Shown: piece by piece, positions 52,321 through 60,646 of the stretch | How positions within the stretch are numbered: the stretch's first letter is position 1 | How the letters are laid out: every line of letters begins with the position of its first letter | Assembly: GCA_934525625.1 (NCBI GenBank) | Contig: CAKSZL010000001.1 | Span: forward strand, 124,001-188,000 | Direction: 5' to 3' | DNA: 64,000 bases | Origin: an uncultured Burkholderiaceae bacterium | GTDB lineage: Bacteria; Pseudomonadota; Gammaproteobacteria; Burkholderiales; Burkholderiaceae_B | Notes under the pieces: generated by a model | Seen by the model: the letters and a program-made list of their open reading frames with translations, nothing else | Database searches by the model: none | Told to the model about the DNA's origin: nothing | Position numbers and translations under genes: made by a program

Positions 52321-53265
52321 TCAAGCAGCCCGGCCGGGCAAGGGATGCAGGCGGGTCGACGGCCCCGCCCGCATGACCTGGCTGGGCACGTCGTGCCCCA
52401 CGATCTCCGGCAAACGCCGGGCTTGCTGGATCAGGCTTTCCAGGTTCACGCCCGTGTCGTAGCCCATGGCTTGCAGCATGTGCGCGAGGTCTTCGGTACA
52501 GATGTTGCCGCTGGCGCCGGGCGCGTAGGGGCATCCGCCCAGTCCGCCCAGCGAGGCGTCGAAGCGGTCGACCCCGGCCTGCAGGGCAGCCAGCACGTTG
52601 GCCAGGCCCATGCCGCGCGTGTTGTGGAAATGCGCGGTCAGCTCCAGCCTTGGCCAGCGCGCCATCACTTGCGCGCACAGCTCGGCCACCTGAACCGGAT
52701 GCGCCATGCCGGTGGTGTCGCACAGCGTCACGCCGGGTATGCCCATGTCCGCAATGCGCCCGACCAGTTCCATGACGCGCCCCGCCGGCACCTCGCCCTC
52801 GAAGGGGCAGCCGAAGGCGGTGGAAATGGACGCGTTGATGCCGGCATGCCCACCCACCGCGAAGGCGATGGCCTCGAACTGCTTGAGCGAGTCTTCGGGG
52901 CTCATGCGCAGATTGGCGCGGCTATGGCTTGCGCTGGCCGACATGACGAGATTGATTTCATCGACGCCGCTGGACATGGCCCGCTCGCAGCCGCGCAGAT
53001 TGGGCACCAGCGCGGTGTACTTGACGCCGGCCACACGCCGCACCCGGCCCATCACCGCCTCGGCGTCCGCCAGGGCCGGTATGGCCTTGGGCGAGGTGAA
53101 GGACGTCACTTCTATCTTGGCCAGCCCGGCCTGCGCCAGGCGCTCGACGAGATCAACCTTGACCTCGGTGGGCACGAACACCGGCTCCATCTGGAAGCCG
53201 TCGCGCAACGCCACTTCCTGCACGTATATCCGCTTGCCCGGCGGCGGCATTTGCAAAGGCTTCAT
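52321..53265 (-). CDS. HMG-CoA-lyase-family lyase, candidate (R)-citramalyl-CoA lyase
   Basis: 314 residues, TIM barrel of the HMGL-like family. The catalytic Arg-Asp is in [11 protein letters not shown], the metal His pair in [11 protein letters not shown], and the active-site Cys loop in [21 protein letters not shown]. Members split HMG-CoA or related 3-hydroxy-3-methyl acyl-CoAs. The (R)-citramalyl-CoA lyase of Chloroflexus belongs here. The start overlaps the CoA-transferase stop (ATGA), so the two act on one substrate in sequence. Confidence 0.87.
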   Translation of the reverse strand: MKPLQMPPPGKRIYVQEVALRDGFQMEPVFVPTEVKVDLVERLAQAGLAKIEVTSFTSPKAIPALADAEAVMGRVRRVAGVKYTALVPNLRGCERAMSSGVDEINLVMSASASHSRANLRMSPEDSLKQFEAIAFAVGGHAGINASISTAFGCPFEGEVPAGRVMELVGRIADMGIPGVTLCDTTGMAHPVQVAELCAQVMARWPRLELTAHFHNTRGMGLANVLAALQAGVDRFDASLGGLGGCPYAPGASGNICTEDLAHMLQAMGYDTGVNLESLIQQARRLPEIVGHDVPSQVMRAGPSTRLHPLPGRAA

Positions 53266-54476
53266 ATCACTTGCTCCTCGCGCAGTCGCTGTATCTGTTC
53301 CCGCGCCAGGCCCAGCCCCGCCAGGATTTCAGCGGTATGCTCGCCCAGCGCCGGCCCCACCCATTGCGTGCGGCCCGGGGTTTGGCTCAGCTTGGGCACG
53401 ATGCCCGGCAACTCCACCGGCGTGCCGTCGGGCAGCTCGGCCGGCTCTATCATGCCGCGCGCGCGGTAGTGTTCGTTCTTATGGATGTCGGCCGCCGTAT
53501 AGATGCGGCCGCTGGGCACGGCAGCCTGTTCCAGTATGCCCAGCACCGTGTCCAGGTCGCGCGCCGCCGTCCAGGCCGAGATGGCCGCGTCCAGTTCCTC
53601 GTTGCGCAGCACGCGGCCGTCGTTATGCGCCAGCGCGGGGTCTTCGGCCAGGTCGGCGCGGCCCATGGCGTGCATCAGCCGCTTGAAAATGCCGTCGCCA
53701 TTGCCCGCGACGACCACGTAATTGCCGTCGCCGCACAAATAGGTATTGGAAGGCGAGATGCCCGGCAGGCTGGCGCCGCTGCGCTCGCGCACCGTGCCCG
53801 CATGCGAGTATTCGGGAATCAGGCTCTCCATGACGGCGAATACCGATTCGTACAGCGCCACGTCTATGTACTGGCCTTGGCCGCCGTTGGCTTTCAGATG
53901 GTGCATGGCCACCAGCGCGCCCACCGTGCCATACAGCGACGCCAGCGTATCGCCCAGGCTGACGCCCACGCGGACGGGCGGCCGGTCGGGAAAGCCGGTA
54001 ACGTGGCGCAGCCCGCCCATGCATTCCGCAATCGCCGCAAAGCCGGGCTTGCCGCTGTAGGGGCCGTCCTGCCCATAGCCCGAGATACGCACCATGATGA
54101 GCGCGGGGTTGACGGCATGCAGCTGCTCCCAGCCCAGGCCCCATTTTTCCAGCGTGCCGGGGCGGAAGTTCTCGATGACGATGTCGGCGCTTTCGGCCAT
54201 GCGGCGCACGATCTCCTGCGCCTCGGGCCGCTTCAAGTCCAGCGTCACCGATTTCTTGTTGCGGCTTTGGGTGTACCACCACAGCGAGGTGCCCTCGTGC
54301 AGCTTGCGCCATTTGCGCAAAGGGTCGCCCTGGCCCGGCGGCTCTATCTTGATGACCTCGGCTCCGAACTGGGCCAGCAGGGCTCCGGCATAAGGCCCTG
54401 CGATCAGCGAACCCATTTCCAGCACCCGTATGCCGGCCAAGGGCAGGGCTTTGCCTTGTTGCGTGTTCTCCACCAT
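53262..54476 (-). CDS. Class III (CaiB/BaiF) CoA-transferase, candidate succinyl-CoA:D-citramalate type
   Basis: 404 residues from ATG 54476 (AAGGTGAG just before). Family strings are LAGIRVLEMGSLIAGPYAGALLAQFGAEVIKIEPPGQGDPLRKW, SRNKKSVTLDLKRPEAQEI, IVIENFRPGTLEKWGLGWEQL and the catalytic Asp region. It moves CoA between carboxylic acids. Coupled to an HMGL-type lyase and followed by LeuCD homologues, it could activate citramalate. This combination (class III transferase plus HMGL lyase) is used for D-citramalate in Chloroflexus; the assignment here is inference. Confidence 0.87.
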   Translation of the reverse strand: MVENTQQGKALPLAGIRVLEMGSLIAGPYAGALLAQFGAEVIKIEPPGQGDPLRKWRKLHEGTSLWWYTQSRNKKSVTLDLKRPEAQEIVRRMAESADIVIENFRPGTLEKWGLGWEQLHAVNPALIMVRISGYGQDGPYSGKPGFAAIAECMGGLRHVTGFPDRPPVRVGVSLGDTLASLYGTVGALVAMHHLKANGGQGQYIDVALYESVFAVMESLIPEYSHAGTVRERSGASLPGISPSNTYLCGDGNYVVVAGNGDGIFKRLMHAMGRADLAEDPALAHNDGRVLRNEELDAAISAWTAARDLDTVLGILEQAAVPSGRIYTAADIHKNEHYRARGMIEPAELPDGTPVELPGIVPKLSQTPGRTQWVGPALGEHTAEILAGLGLAREQIQRLREEQVI

Positions 54477-54483
54477 CTCACCT

Positions 54484-54574
54484 TCGCAAAATTTGATGAT
54501 GAAATGATGGTAAGAACCGTATACCTTCAAGTAAAGTAGGATTTTTCGATGCCATCATCGCAAATTGCGATGAT
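54484..54574. promoter_or_regulatory. Perfect LysR palindrome and second degenerate site between LysR and CoA-transferase genes
   Basis: ATCATCGCAA (54554-54563), one base, TTGCGATGAT (54565-54574): a perfect 10-1-10 palindrome containing T-N11-A at 54558-54570. A second copy, degenerate in its middle (TCGCAAAATTTGATGAT), is at 54484-54500, close to the transferase start. A strong recall site plus a weaker activation site nearer the target is the usual LysR arrangement. Confidence 0.8.
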
Positions 54575-54607
54575 AAACACCGTACTCCTTCCTATACATC
54601 TGTGTCT

Positions 54608-55504
54608 ATGAGCCTGGATCCCAAATCACTGAAGCTCTTCATCTCCGTCATCGAGGCCGGCACGATTACCGCGGCGGCCGAACGCGAGCACATCGCCGCG
54701 GCCGCCATCAGCCGGCGCATCAGCGAACTGGAAGCCGCGCTGGGCACGGAACTGGTCATGCGCAGCAACAAGGGCCTGCTGCCCACGCCCGCCGGGCAGG
54801 CGCTGTTGGGCCTGTCGCACCGCGTGCTCAACGAGCTGGACGAAATCCGCGCGCTAATGCGCGACTACGCCCAAGGCCTGACCGGCTACGTACGCGTGTA
54901 CGCCAACATCTCGTCCATCACGCAATTCATGCCCGCCGCGCTGGGCGGCTTTCTGAAAGCCAACCCTTCCATCGAGATACACCTGGAAGAGAAAACCAGC
55001 ACCGCCATCGCCCAGGCCGTGCTGGACAACCTGGCGGACGTCGGCGTGCTGGTCATGGGCGCGCCCGTAGCCGGGCTGGAATTCCACCCCTACCGGCAAG
55101 ACGAACTGGTCATCGCCACGCCCATGGCCCACCCGCTGGCCCGGCTGCCCGAGGCAAGCTTCGAACAGACCCTGGGCTTCGATTACGTGGGCCTGCATGC
55201 GCAAAGCCAGCTGAACCTGCAGCTGACCCAGGCCGCCAGCGAACTGGGCCGCTTCTGGAAGCCGCGCATACAAGTCACCAGCTACGACGCGCTGTGCCTG
55301 ATGATAGAAGAGGGGCTGGGCATAGGCGTGCTGCCCAAGCGCATCGCGCAATCCTATGCCAGGGCCTTGCGCATCCAGGCCGTGCCGCTGGCCGAGCCCT
55401 GGGCGCGGCGCGACCTGGCCGTCTGCATCCGCTCGTACGCGGCGCTATCGCCGGCGGCGCAACTGCTGGTGGATCATTTGCTGCGCCAGGAAGAACGCGG
55501 CTGA
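54608..55504 (+). CDS. LysR-family transcriptional regulator
   Basis: 298 residues from ATG 54608 (GTG 54602 is also in frame). The helix-turn-helix is GTITAAAEREHIAAAAISRRISELEAALG, and the effector domain includes LADVGVLVMGAP and CLMIEEGLGIGVLPKR. It is divergent from the CoA-transferase-lyase-leuCD operon and separated from it by a perfect palindrome, so it very likely controls that operon in response to a pathway acid. Confidence 0.92.
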   Translation: MSLDPKSLKLFISVIEAGTITAAAEREHIAAAAISRRISELEAALGTELVMRSNKGLLPTPAGQALLGLSHRVLNELDEIRALMRDYAQGLTGYVRVYANISSITQFMPAALGGFLKANPSIEIHLEEKTSTAIAQAVLDNLADVGVLVMGAPVAGLEFHPYRQDELVIATPMAHPLARLPEASFEQTLGFDYVGLHAQSQLNLQLTQAASELGRFWKPRIQVTSYDALCLMIEEGLGIGVLPKRIAQSYARALRIQAVPLAEPWARRDLAVCIRSYAALSPAAQLLVDHLLRQEERG

Positions 55505-55658
55505 TCAATCGCTGGAACACGGCTAGGCGACGCCACGCTTGCCACCGCACGGCGTCGCGGCCCGGAAGTAAAAAGGCGTATCATCGGCTCATGCATTGCA
55601 AGCCGGAACGGCTCCGCAAGCCCTGGCCCATACATGAACCAATAGCATTCCAGCAGCC

Positions 55659-56120
55659 ATGACCCACCAGCCCGACTGCCCGCTCTGCCAGCCCGCCAAC
55701 CCCGCCGACGTCATCTGGCGCAACGGCAAGCTGCGCGTCATTCGCGTCGACGATGCGGATTTCCCCGGCTTTACGCGCGTCATCTGGCACGACCATGTTT
55801 CCGAAATGACCGAACTGTCCGAGGCCGACCGCCTGGCTTTCATGGACGTGGTCTGGCGGGTCGAGGCCGTCATGCGCACCGAACTGTCGCCCAAGAAGGT
55901 GAACCTGGCGCAACTGGGCAATATGGTGCCGCACCTGCATTGGCACGTCATTCCGCGCTGGCCGCTGGACAGCCGCTTTCCCGATGCCGTGTGGGCCGCG
56001 CCGCGCGCGCGTACGCCCGAACAGGAACTGGCCTGGGCCGTGTTCCAAGAAAACCAGCAGGCGCAGCTACCCGTCTACCGCCGGGCGCTGCGCGAGGCGC
56101 TGGAACGCCTGCCCGCCTGA
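55659..56120 (+). CDS. HIT-family protein
   Basis: 153 residues. The histidine triad is in NMVPHLHWHVIPRW (H-x-H-x-H), preceded by the N-terminal Cys pair CPLCQPAN and WHDHVSEMTELS. HIT proteins hydrolyse nucleotide conjugates; the group with this N-terminus is common in betaproteobacteria and not well studied. The 154 bases before it show no gene. Confidence 0.92.
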   Translation: MTHQPDCPLCQPANPADVIWRNGKLRVIRVDDADFPGFTRVIWHDHVSEMTELSEADRLAFMDVVWRVEAVMRTELSPKKVNLAQLGNMVPHLHWHVIPRWPLDSRFPDAVWAAPRARTPEQELAWAVFQENQQAQLPVYRRALREALERLPA

Positions 56121-56488
56121 CGGCCACCGGCTTGCGGCAGCTCGGCGGCGCGCAAACAGCCTTGATGATGCGCCGCAACAACACTTACGGCGCCCGGACG
56201 GCTTATCCGCGTATAATGCGGGCACTGCATGACCCATGCGTCGACATCCTCATACGGCGGCGCGCCGTATCTGGGCAGTTGCCCGGCTCTTCCAGCACCC
56301 ATGTCGCGCATCATCGCTCCCTGACCCCAAACCTTGGCAGGCACTGAAACCCAGTGCATCCCTTGCGGCTCGTACCGCGCTGGTTGTCTGGTCGGCACGA
56401 TGCACCATTCAATCACCGCGCACGCCCCGTCTTTTCAGGCGGGCATTACCGTCGCCCGTCCATGCCGGACGCGCCGCAAAGGAACCCT
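56121..56488 (+). promoter_or_regulatory. Long 5' untranslated region and promoter of the RhlE-type helicase gene
   Basis: No gene is visible in these 368 bases. A consensus -10 (TATAAT, 56212-56217) is preceded by no good -35. If it is used, the helicase message has a leader of about 265 bases. Long structured leaders are common on cold-responsive helicase genes, so temperature-dependent control is possible. Confidence 0.5.
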
Positions 56489-58006
56489 ATGTCATTCGAA
56501 TCCCTGGGGCTGGCCCCCGTCATCCTGTCCGCCTTGCAAGAAGCGGGCTTCAAGCAACCCACCACCGTGCAGGAACAAGCCATTCCCGCCGCGCTGGCCG
56601 GCCAGGACCTGATGGTCAGCGCCCAGACCGGCAGCGGCAAGACGGCTGCTTTCATGCTGCCCTCGCTGCAGCGCATTTCGCATCGCGCCGCCAACAAAGG
56701 CAAGGGCGTGCAGATTCTGGTGCTGACGCCCACGCGCGAACTGGCCATGCAGATCAGCGACGCCACGCGCAACTACGGCGCCAACATGACGGGCTTGCGC
56801 TCGGCCACGGTGGTCGGCGGCGTGCCTTACGGCGCGCAACTGAAGGCGCTCAGCCGCCGCGTCGACGTGCTGGTGGCCACGCCCGGCCGCCTGATCGACC
56901 ACCTGAAGGCCAAGCGCGTGGACCTTTCCGGCCTGCAAGTGCTGGTGCTGGACGAAGCCGACCGCATGCTGGACATGGGCTTCATCGAAGACATCGAAAC
57001 CATCGTCGCTGCCACGCCCGCCACGCGCCAGACCCTGCTGTTCTCGGCCACGCTGGACAACTCCATCGCCCGCCTGGCGCGCGACATGCTGCGCGACCCG
57101 CAGCGCATAGACGTGATGGGCGCCAAGAGCAAGCACGAGAACATCACGCAAAGCCTGCTGTACGCCGACAATGAACAGCACAAGCTGCAATTGCTGAACC
57201 ATCTGCTGCGCGACGCCAGCCTGGATCAGGCCATCGTCTTCACCGCCACCAAGCGCGGCGCCGACCAGTTGGCCGGGCAGTTGTCCGAACAAGGCTTTCC
57301 CGCCGCGCCGCTGCATGGCGACATGAACCAGCGCCAGCGCACGCGCACGCTGGACCAACTGCATCGCCGCCGCCTGCGCATCCTGGTCGCCACCGACGTG
57401 GCCGCGCGCGGCATCGACGTGCCCGGCATCAGCCACGCCATCAACTACGACCTGCCCATGCAACCCGAAGACTACACCCACCGCATCGGCCGCACCGGCC
57501 GCGCCGGCAATCAGGGTTCGGCCTTCACGCTGGCCACGCACACCGAGCGCCACAAGATCAAGCGCCTGGAACGCTTCCTGGGGCAGCCCATACCCGCGCA
57601 AACCATCGCCGGCCTGGAGCCGCGCAAGATGGAAGCGGCCAAGCCCGCCCGCAAGCGTCCTGCGGGCGCACGCCCCGGCGCTCCCGCCAAGCGCGGCTTC
57701 GGCGACAAGCCGGGGTTTGAAGGCAAGCGTAGCTTTGGCGACAAGCCCGCGTTCGAAGGCAAGCGCAGCTTCGGTGACAAGCCGGCCTTTGAAGGCAAGC
57801 GCAGCTTTGGCGACAAGCCCGCCTTTGAAGGCAAACGCAGCTTCGAGGACAGGCCTGCTTTCGAAGGCAAGCGCAGCCACGAAGGCCGTCCGGCCGCGCG
57901 CCCCGGCAAGCCCTCGGGCCCCGGCGCTTATGGTTCGGGCCGCCCTCACGGCAAACCGGCCGCCACCGGCCGCAAGCCCGGCAGGTTTGCCAGCCGCGCA
58001 GGCTGA
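56489..58006 (+). CDS. rhlE: DEAD-box RNA helicase, RhlE type
   Basis: 505 residues. Motifs in order: Q-motif (FKQPTTVQEQAIP), I (AQTGSGKT), Ia (PTRELAMQI), II (VLDEADRMLD), III (FSATL), V (ATDVAARGIDVPG) and VI (HRIGRTGRAG), all within residues 1-370. The C-terminal tail is basic and contains five 12-residue repeats of the form SFGDKPAFEGKR (residues about 403-462). It unwinds RNA in ribosome assembly or decay. ATG 56489 follows AAAGGA. A terminator lies 49 bases after the stop. Confidence 0.93.
   Translation: MSFESLGLAPVILSALQEAGFKQPTTVQEQAIPAALAGQDLMVSAQTGSGKTAAFMLPSLQRISHRAANKGKGVQILVLTPTRELAMQISDATRNYGANMTGLRSATVVGGVPYGAQLKALSRRVDVLVATPGRLIDHLKAKRVDLSGLQVLVLDEADRMLDMGFIEDIETIVAATPATRQTLLFSATLDNSIARLARDMLRDPQRIDVMGAKSKHENITQSLLYADNEQHKLQLLNHLLRDASLDQAIVFTATKRGADQLAGQLSEQGFPAAPLHGDMNQRQRTRTLDQLHRRRLRILVATDVAARGIDVPGISHAINYDLPMQPEDYTHRIGRTGRAGNQGSAFTLATHTERHKIKRLERFLGQPIPAQTIAGLEPRKMEAAKPARKRPAGARPGAPAKRGFGDKPGFEGKRSFGDKPAFEGKRSFGDKPAFEGKRSFGDKPAFEGKRSFEDRPAFEGKRSHEGRPAARPGKPSGPGAYGSGRPHGKPAATGRKPGRFASRAG
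57695..57874 (+). repeat. Five tandem 36-bp repeats inside the helicase gene
   Basis: Five in-frame 36-base units starting at 57695, 57731, 57767, 57803 and 57839, each encoding a variant of [S/G]F[G/E]DKPAFEGKR, followed by a partial unit. Units differ mainly at third codon positions, so they are old enough to have drifted but are held at protein level. Copy number may vary between strains. Confidence 0.9.
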
Positions 58007-58054
58007 TCGCCTTATTCCATTTCCATATCAAACGATTACTTTGTGATCGCAAGC

Positions 58055-58081
58055 ACCGCCCGCCACCGCGCGGGCGGTTTT
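58055..58081 (+). terminator. Rho-independent terminator of the helicase gene
   Basis: ACCGCCCGC (58055-58063) pairs perfectly with GCGGGCGGT (58070-58078) and is followed by TTTT including the last stem base. Confidence 0.75.
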
Positions 58082-58162
58082 GCTTTGTGCACGGCGCGCG
58101 GCCGGCTTCCCCCCTACAATTGAGCTTTCGCCACTCAGCTTGTCCCGCGACCTTGCTCAGCC

Positions 58163-58378
58163 ATGCCTGTCCCGCGCAAACTTGCCGACCGTCTCCACGC
58201 CCTCGCCCGCCCCTTGCTGCAACTGGCGTCGCGCCCGCTGACGCTGGCCGCCTGTCTGGTGCTGCCGGCCTGGTTCCTGCTGGACAACTTCGTCGTAGCC
58301 TGCGCCGTCAGCCTGCTGCTGGCGTTTTTCGCCACCATGCTGCGTACACTCTGGCTTTTACGCCGCAACTCCAAGTAA
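58163..58378 (+). CDS. Small membrane protein, unknown function
   Basis: 71 residues: a basic N-terminus (MPVPRKLADRLHALARP) and two hydrophobic stretches (about 26-43 and 44-60), ending in basic residues LLRRNSK. It looks like a hairpin inner-membrane protein. It ends 4 bases before the MidA-type methyltransferase gene, which suggests co-transcription and supports it being real. I do not recognise a family. Confidence 0.55.
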   Translation: MPVPRKLADRLHALARPLLQLASRPLTLAACLVLPAWFLLDNFVVACAVSLLLAFFATMLRTLWLLRRNSK

Positions 58379-58382
58379 GCCC

Positions 58383-59594
58383 ATGCCTCAACGCGCCGTA
58401 CCGCCCGCCCTGGCCCTGACACCGGACGAACAAATCCATTTGCAAGCCGTGCAAGACCATCTGGCCCTGCTCATCCGGCAACGCGACGGCTTCATGCCTT
58501 TCGACGAGTGGATGAGCCACGCGCTGTACGCGCCGGGCCTGGGCTACTACGCGGCGGGCGCCGGCAAGCTCGGTGCGGTTGCGCATTCGGGCGACTTCAC
58601 CACCGCGCCCGAATTGACGCCGCTGTTCGGCCAGGCGCTGGCCGGGCAGGTGGCGCAGATATTGGCCGCCAGCCATTCCACCGAGATACTGGAGTTCGGC
58701 GCGGGCACCGGCGCGCTGGCCGCCGCGCTCATTCCCGCGCTGAAGCTGCTGGGCGTGGAGCCGCGCTACCGCATTCTCGAAGTCTCGGCCGACCTGCGCT
58801 CACGCCAGCAGCGCAGGCTGGCCGATCTGGACGCCGAAATCATCTGGCTGGACGCCCTGCCCGCCGCCTTCGAGGGCTGCGTGCTGGCCAACGAAGTGCT
58901 GGACGCCATGCCCGTCACCTTGTTCCACTGGGACGCCGACGGCCAATTGGGCGAGTTGGGCGTCGCGCTGGCCGAGGACGGCCCGGCGCAGTACGCCCCC
59001 GACCTGCCCGCCAGCCCTTTCCGCTTCGCCGAGCGGCCCGCCGACGGCCACCTGCTGGACACCGTCTCGCGGCGCATGCCCGCCCTGCCCGGCTATCGCT
59101 CCGAAATCAACTTCCAGGCGGAAGCCTGGGTGCGCCAGATGGGCGGCTGGCTGCGCAAAGGCGCGGCCCTGCTCATCGACTACGGGTTTCCGCAGTTCGA
59201 GTACTACCATCCGCAGCGCATGGAAGGCACGCTGATGTGCCACTTCCGCCATCACGCGCACGCCCATCCTTTAGTGCTGGCCGGCCTGCAGGACATCACC
59301 GCCCACGTCGATTTCAGCGCCATGGCGCAAGCCGCCCGCGACGGCGGCCTGGAAGTGCTGGGCTATACCTCGCAGGCGCGCTTCCTGATGAACGCCGGCC
59401 TGACCGAACTGCTCACGCAGCTGGACCCGTCCGACGCTCAGGCCTACAGCCGCGCGGTGGGGCCGGTGCAGCGCCTGCTCTCCGAGGCTGAAATGGGCGA
59501 ACTGTTCAAGTTCATGGCGGTGGGGCGCGGCATAGACGCCCCGCTGATGGGCTTTCTGCGCGGCGACCGCCGGGGCCGCCTGGCCGACAACTGA
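58383..59594 (+). CDS. MidA/NDUFAF7-type SAM-dependent methyltransferase
   Basis: 403 residues. The family start is MPFDEWMSHALYAPGLGYYAAG, followed by the SAM-binding motif ILEFGAGTGALAAAL, LEVSADLRSRQQRRL and ANEVLDAMPVTLF. LLIDYGFPQFEYYHPQRMEGTLMCHFRHHAH is the strongly conserved centre. The mitochondrial homologue methylates an arginine of a respiratory complex I subunit; the bacterial role is less clear. It starts 4 bases after the small membrane protein gene. Confidence 0.93.
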   Translation: MPQRAVPPALALTPDEQIHLQAVQDHLALLIRQRDGFMPFDEWMSHALYAPGLGYYAAGAGKLGAVAHSGDFTTAPELTPLFGQALAGQVAQILAASHSTEILEFGAGTGALAAALIPALKLLGVEPRYRILEVSADLRSRQQRRLADLDAEIIWLDALPAAFEGCVLANEVLDAMPVTLFHWDADGQLGELGVALAEDGPAQYAPDLPASPFRFAERPADGHLLDTVSRRMPALPGYRSEINFQAEAWVRQMGGWLRKGAALLIDYGFPQFEYYHPQRMEGTLMCHFRHHAHAHPLVLAGLQDITAHVDFSAMAQAARDGGLEVLGYTSQARFLMNAGLTELLTQLDPSDAQAYSRAVGPVQRLLSEAEMGELFKFMAVGRGIDAPLMGFLRGDRRGRLADN

Positions 59595-59676
59595 AGGCGC
59601 GCCGATTGCCTAGTCGCTTGGGCACGGCGTACAGTACAGCCTTGCCGGGCGTAGCAACGCAATCGGCGGCACCCGG

Positions 59677-60630
59677 ATGATGAATGAAGAAGCAATGAAC
59701 GCGCAGACCAATACCCGCAAGAACGTGGACGGCTTTGCATTCGGCCTGATGGCCGTGCTGTGCCTGTCGTGGGCTTTCCAGCAGATCGTGCTCAAGGTGG
59801 CCGCGGTCGACGTTTCCCCCGTGCTGCAAATCTGCCTGCGCTCGGCCATCGCCGCCGTGCTGGTGATCGCGATGATGGCATGGCGGCGCGAGCCCCTGAA
59901 CCTGGCGGACGGCTCGTGGCGGCCCGGCATCGTGGTCGGCGTGCTGTTCGCCGCGGAATTCCTGTTCCTGGGCGAAGCCTTGCGTTTCACGACGGCCTCG
60001 CACGTCGCGGTGCTGATCTACAGCGCCCCGATCTTCGCCGCCATCGGCCTGCACTGGCGCCTGCCCGAAGAGCGCCTGGCTTCCTTGCAATGGGTGGGCA
60101 TAGCCCTGGCCTTCGCCGGCATTGCCGTCGCCATCCTCGGCGCCAAGCCCAATGCGCCCACGGCCGCCGCGCCCAACATGCTGCTGGGCGACGTCCTGGC
60201 CCTTATCGGCGGCCTGCTGTGGGGCGCCACCACCGTCGCCATCCGCTGCACCCGGCTGACGCGCACGTCGGCCACCAAAACGCTGCTGTACCAGTTGATC
60301 GGCGCCTTCTTCGTGCTCGGCATCGCCACCATCGCACTGGGGCAATTGTCGTTCCGCTCCACGCCGCTGGCGTGGGGCAGCATTCTGTTCCAGGGCGTCA
60401 TCATGTCGTTCGGCACCTTGCTGGCCTGGTTCTGGCTGCTGCGCGTCTACCAGGCCGCCAGCCTGGGCGTGTTCTCGTTCATGACGCCGCTGTTCGGCAT
60501 CTTGCTGGGCGCCTGGCTGCTGGACGACCCCATGGACCCCAGCTTCCTGCTGGGCTCGGCCCTAGTGGTGTGCGGCATCGTGCTGGTCAGCGGCTACGGC
60601 TGGTTCGCGCGGCGCAGGCAATCCGCCTGA
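59677..60630 (+). CDS. EamA/DMT-family transporter
   Basis: 317 residues, ten membrane helices in two EamA repeats (about 18-140 and 165-310), with LFLGEALRFTTASHVAVLIYSAPIF and VIMSFGTLLAWFWLLRVYQAASLGVFSFMTPLFGILLGAWLL. Such proteins export metabolites or amino acids; the substrate is not predictable. The start may be ATG 59677, 59680 or 59695, since no strong ribosome site is seen. It converges with the dehydrogenase gene. Confidence 0.9.
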   Translation: MMNEEAMNAQTNTRKNVDGFAFGLMAVLCLSWAFQQIVLKVAAVDVSPVLQICLRSAIAAVLVIAMMAWRREPLNLADGSWRPGIVVGVLFAAEFLFLGEALRFTTASHVAVLIYSAPIFAAIGLHWRLPEERLASLQWVGIALAFAGIAVAILGAKPNAPTAAAPNMLLGDVLALIGGLLWGATTVAIRCTRLTRTSATKTLLYQLIGAFFVLGIATIALGQLSFRSTPLAWGSILFQGVIMSFGTLLAWFWLLRVYQAASLGVFSFMTPLFGILLGAWLLDDPMDPSFLLGSALVVCGIVLVSGYGWFARRRQSA

Positions 60631-60646
60631 GCCGCAGCGCCAGGCG

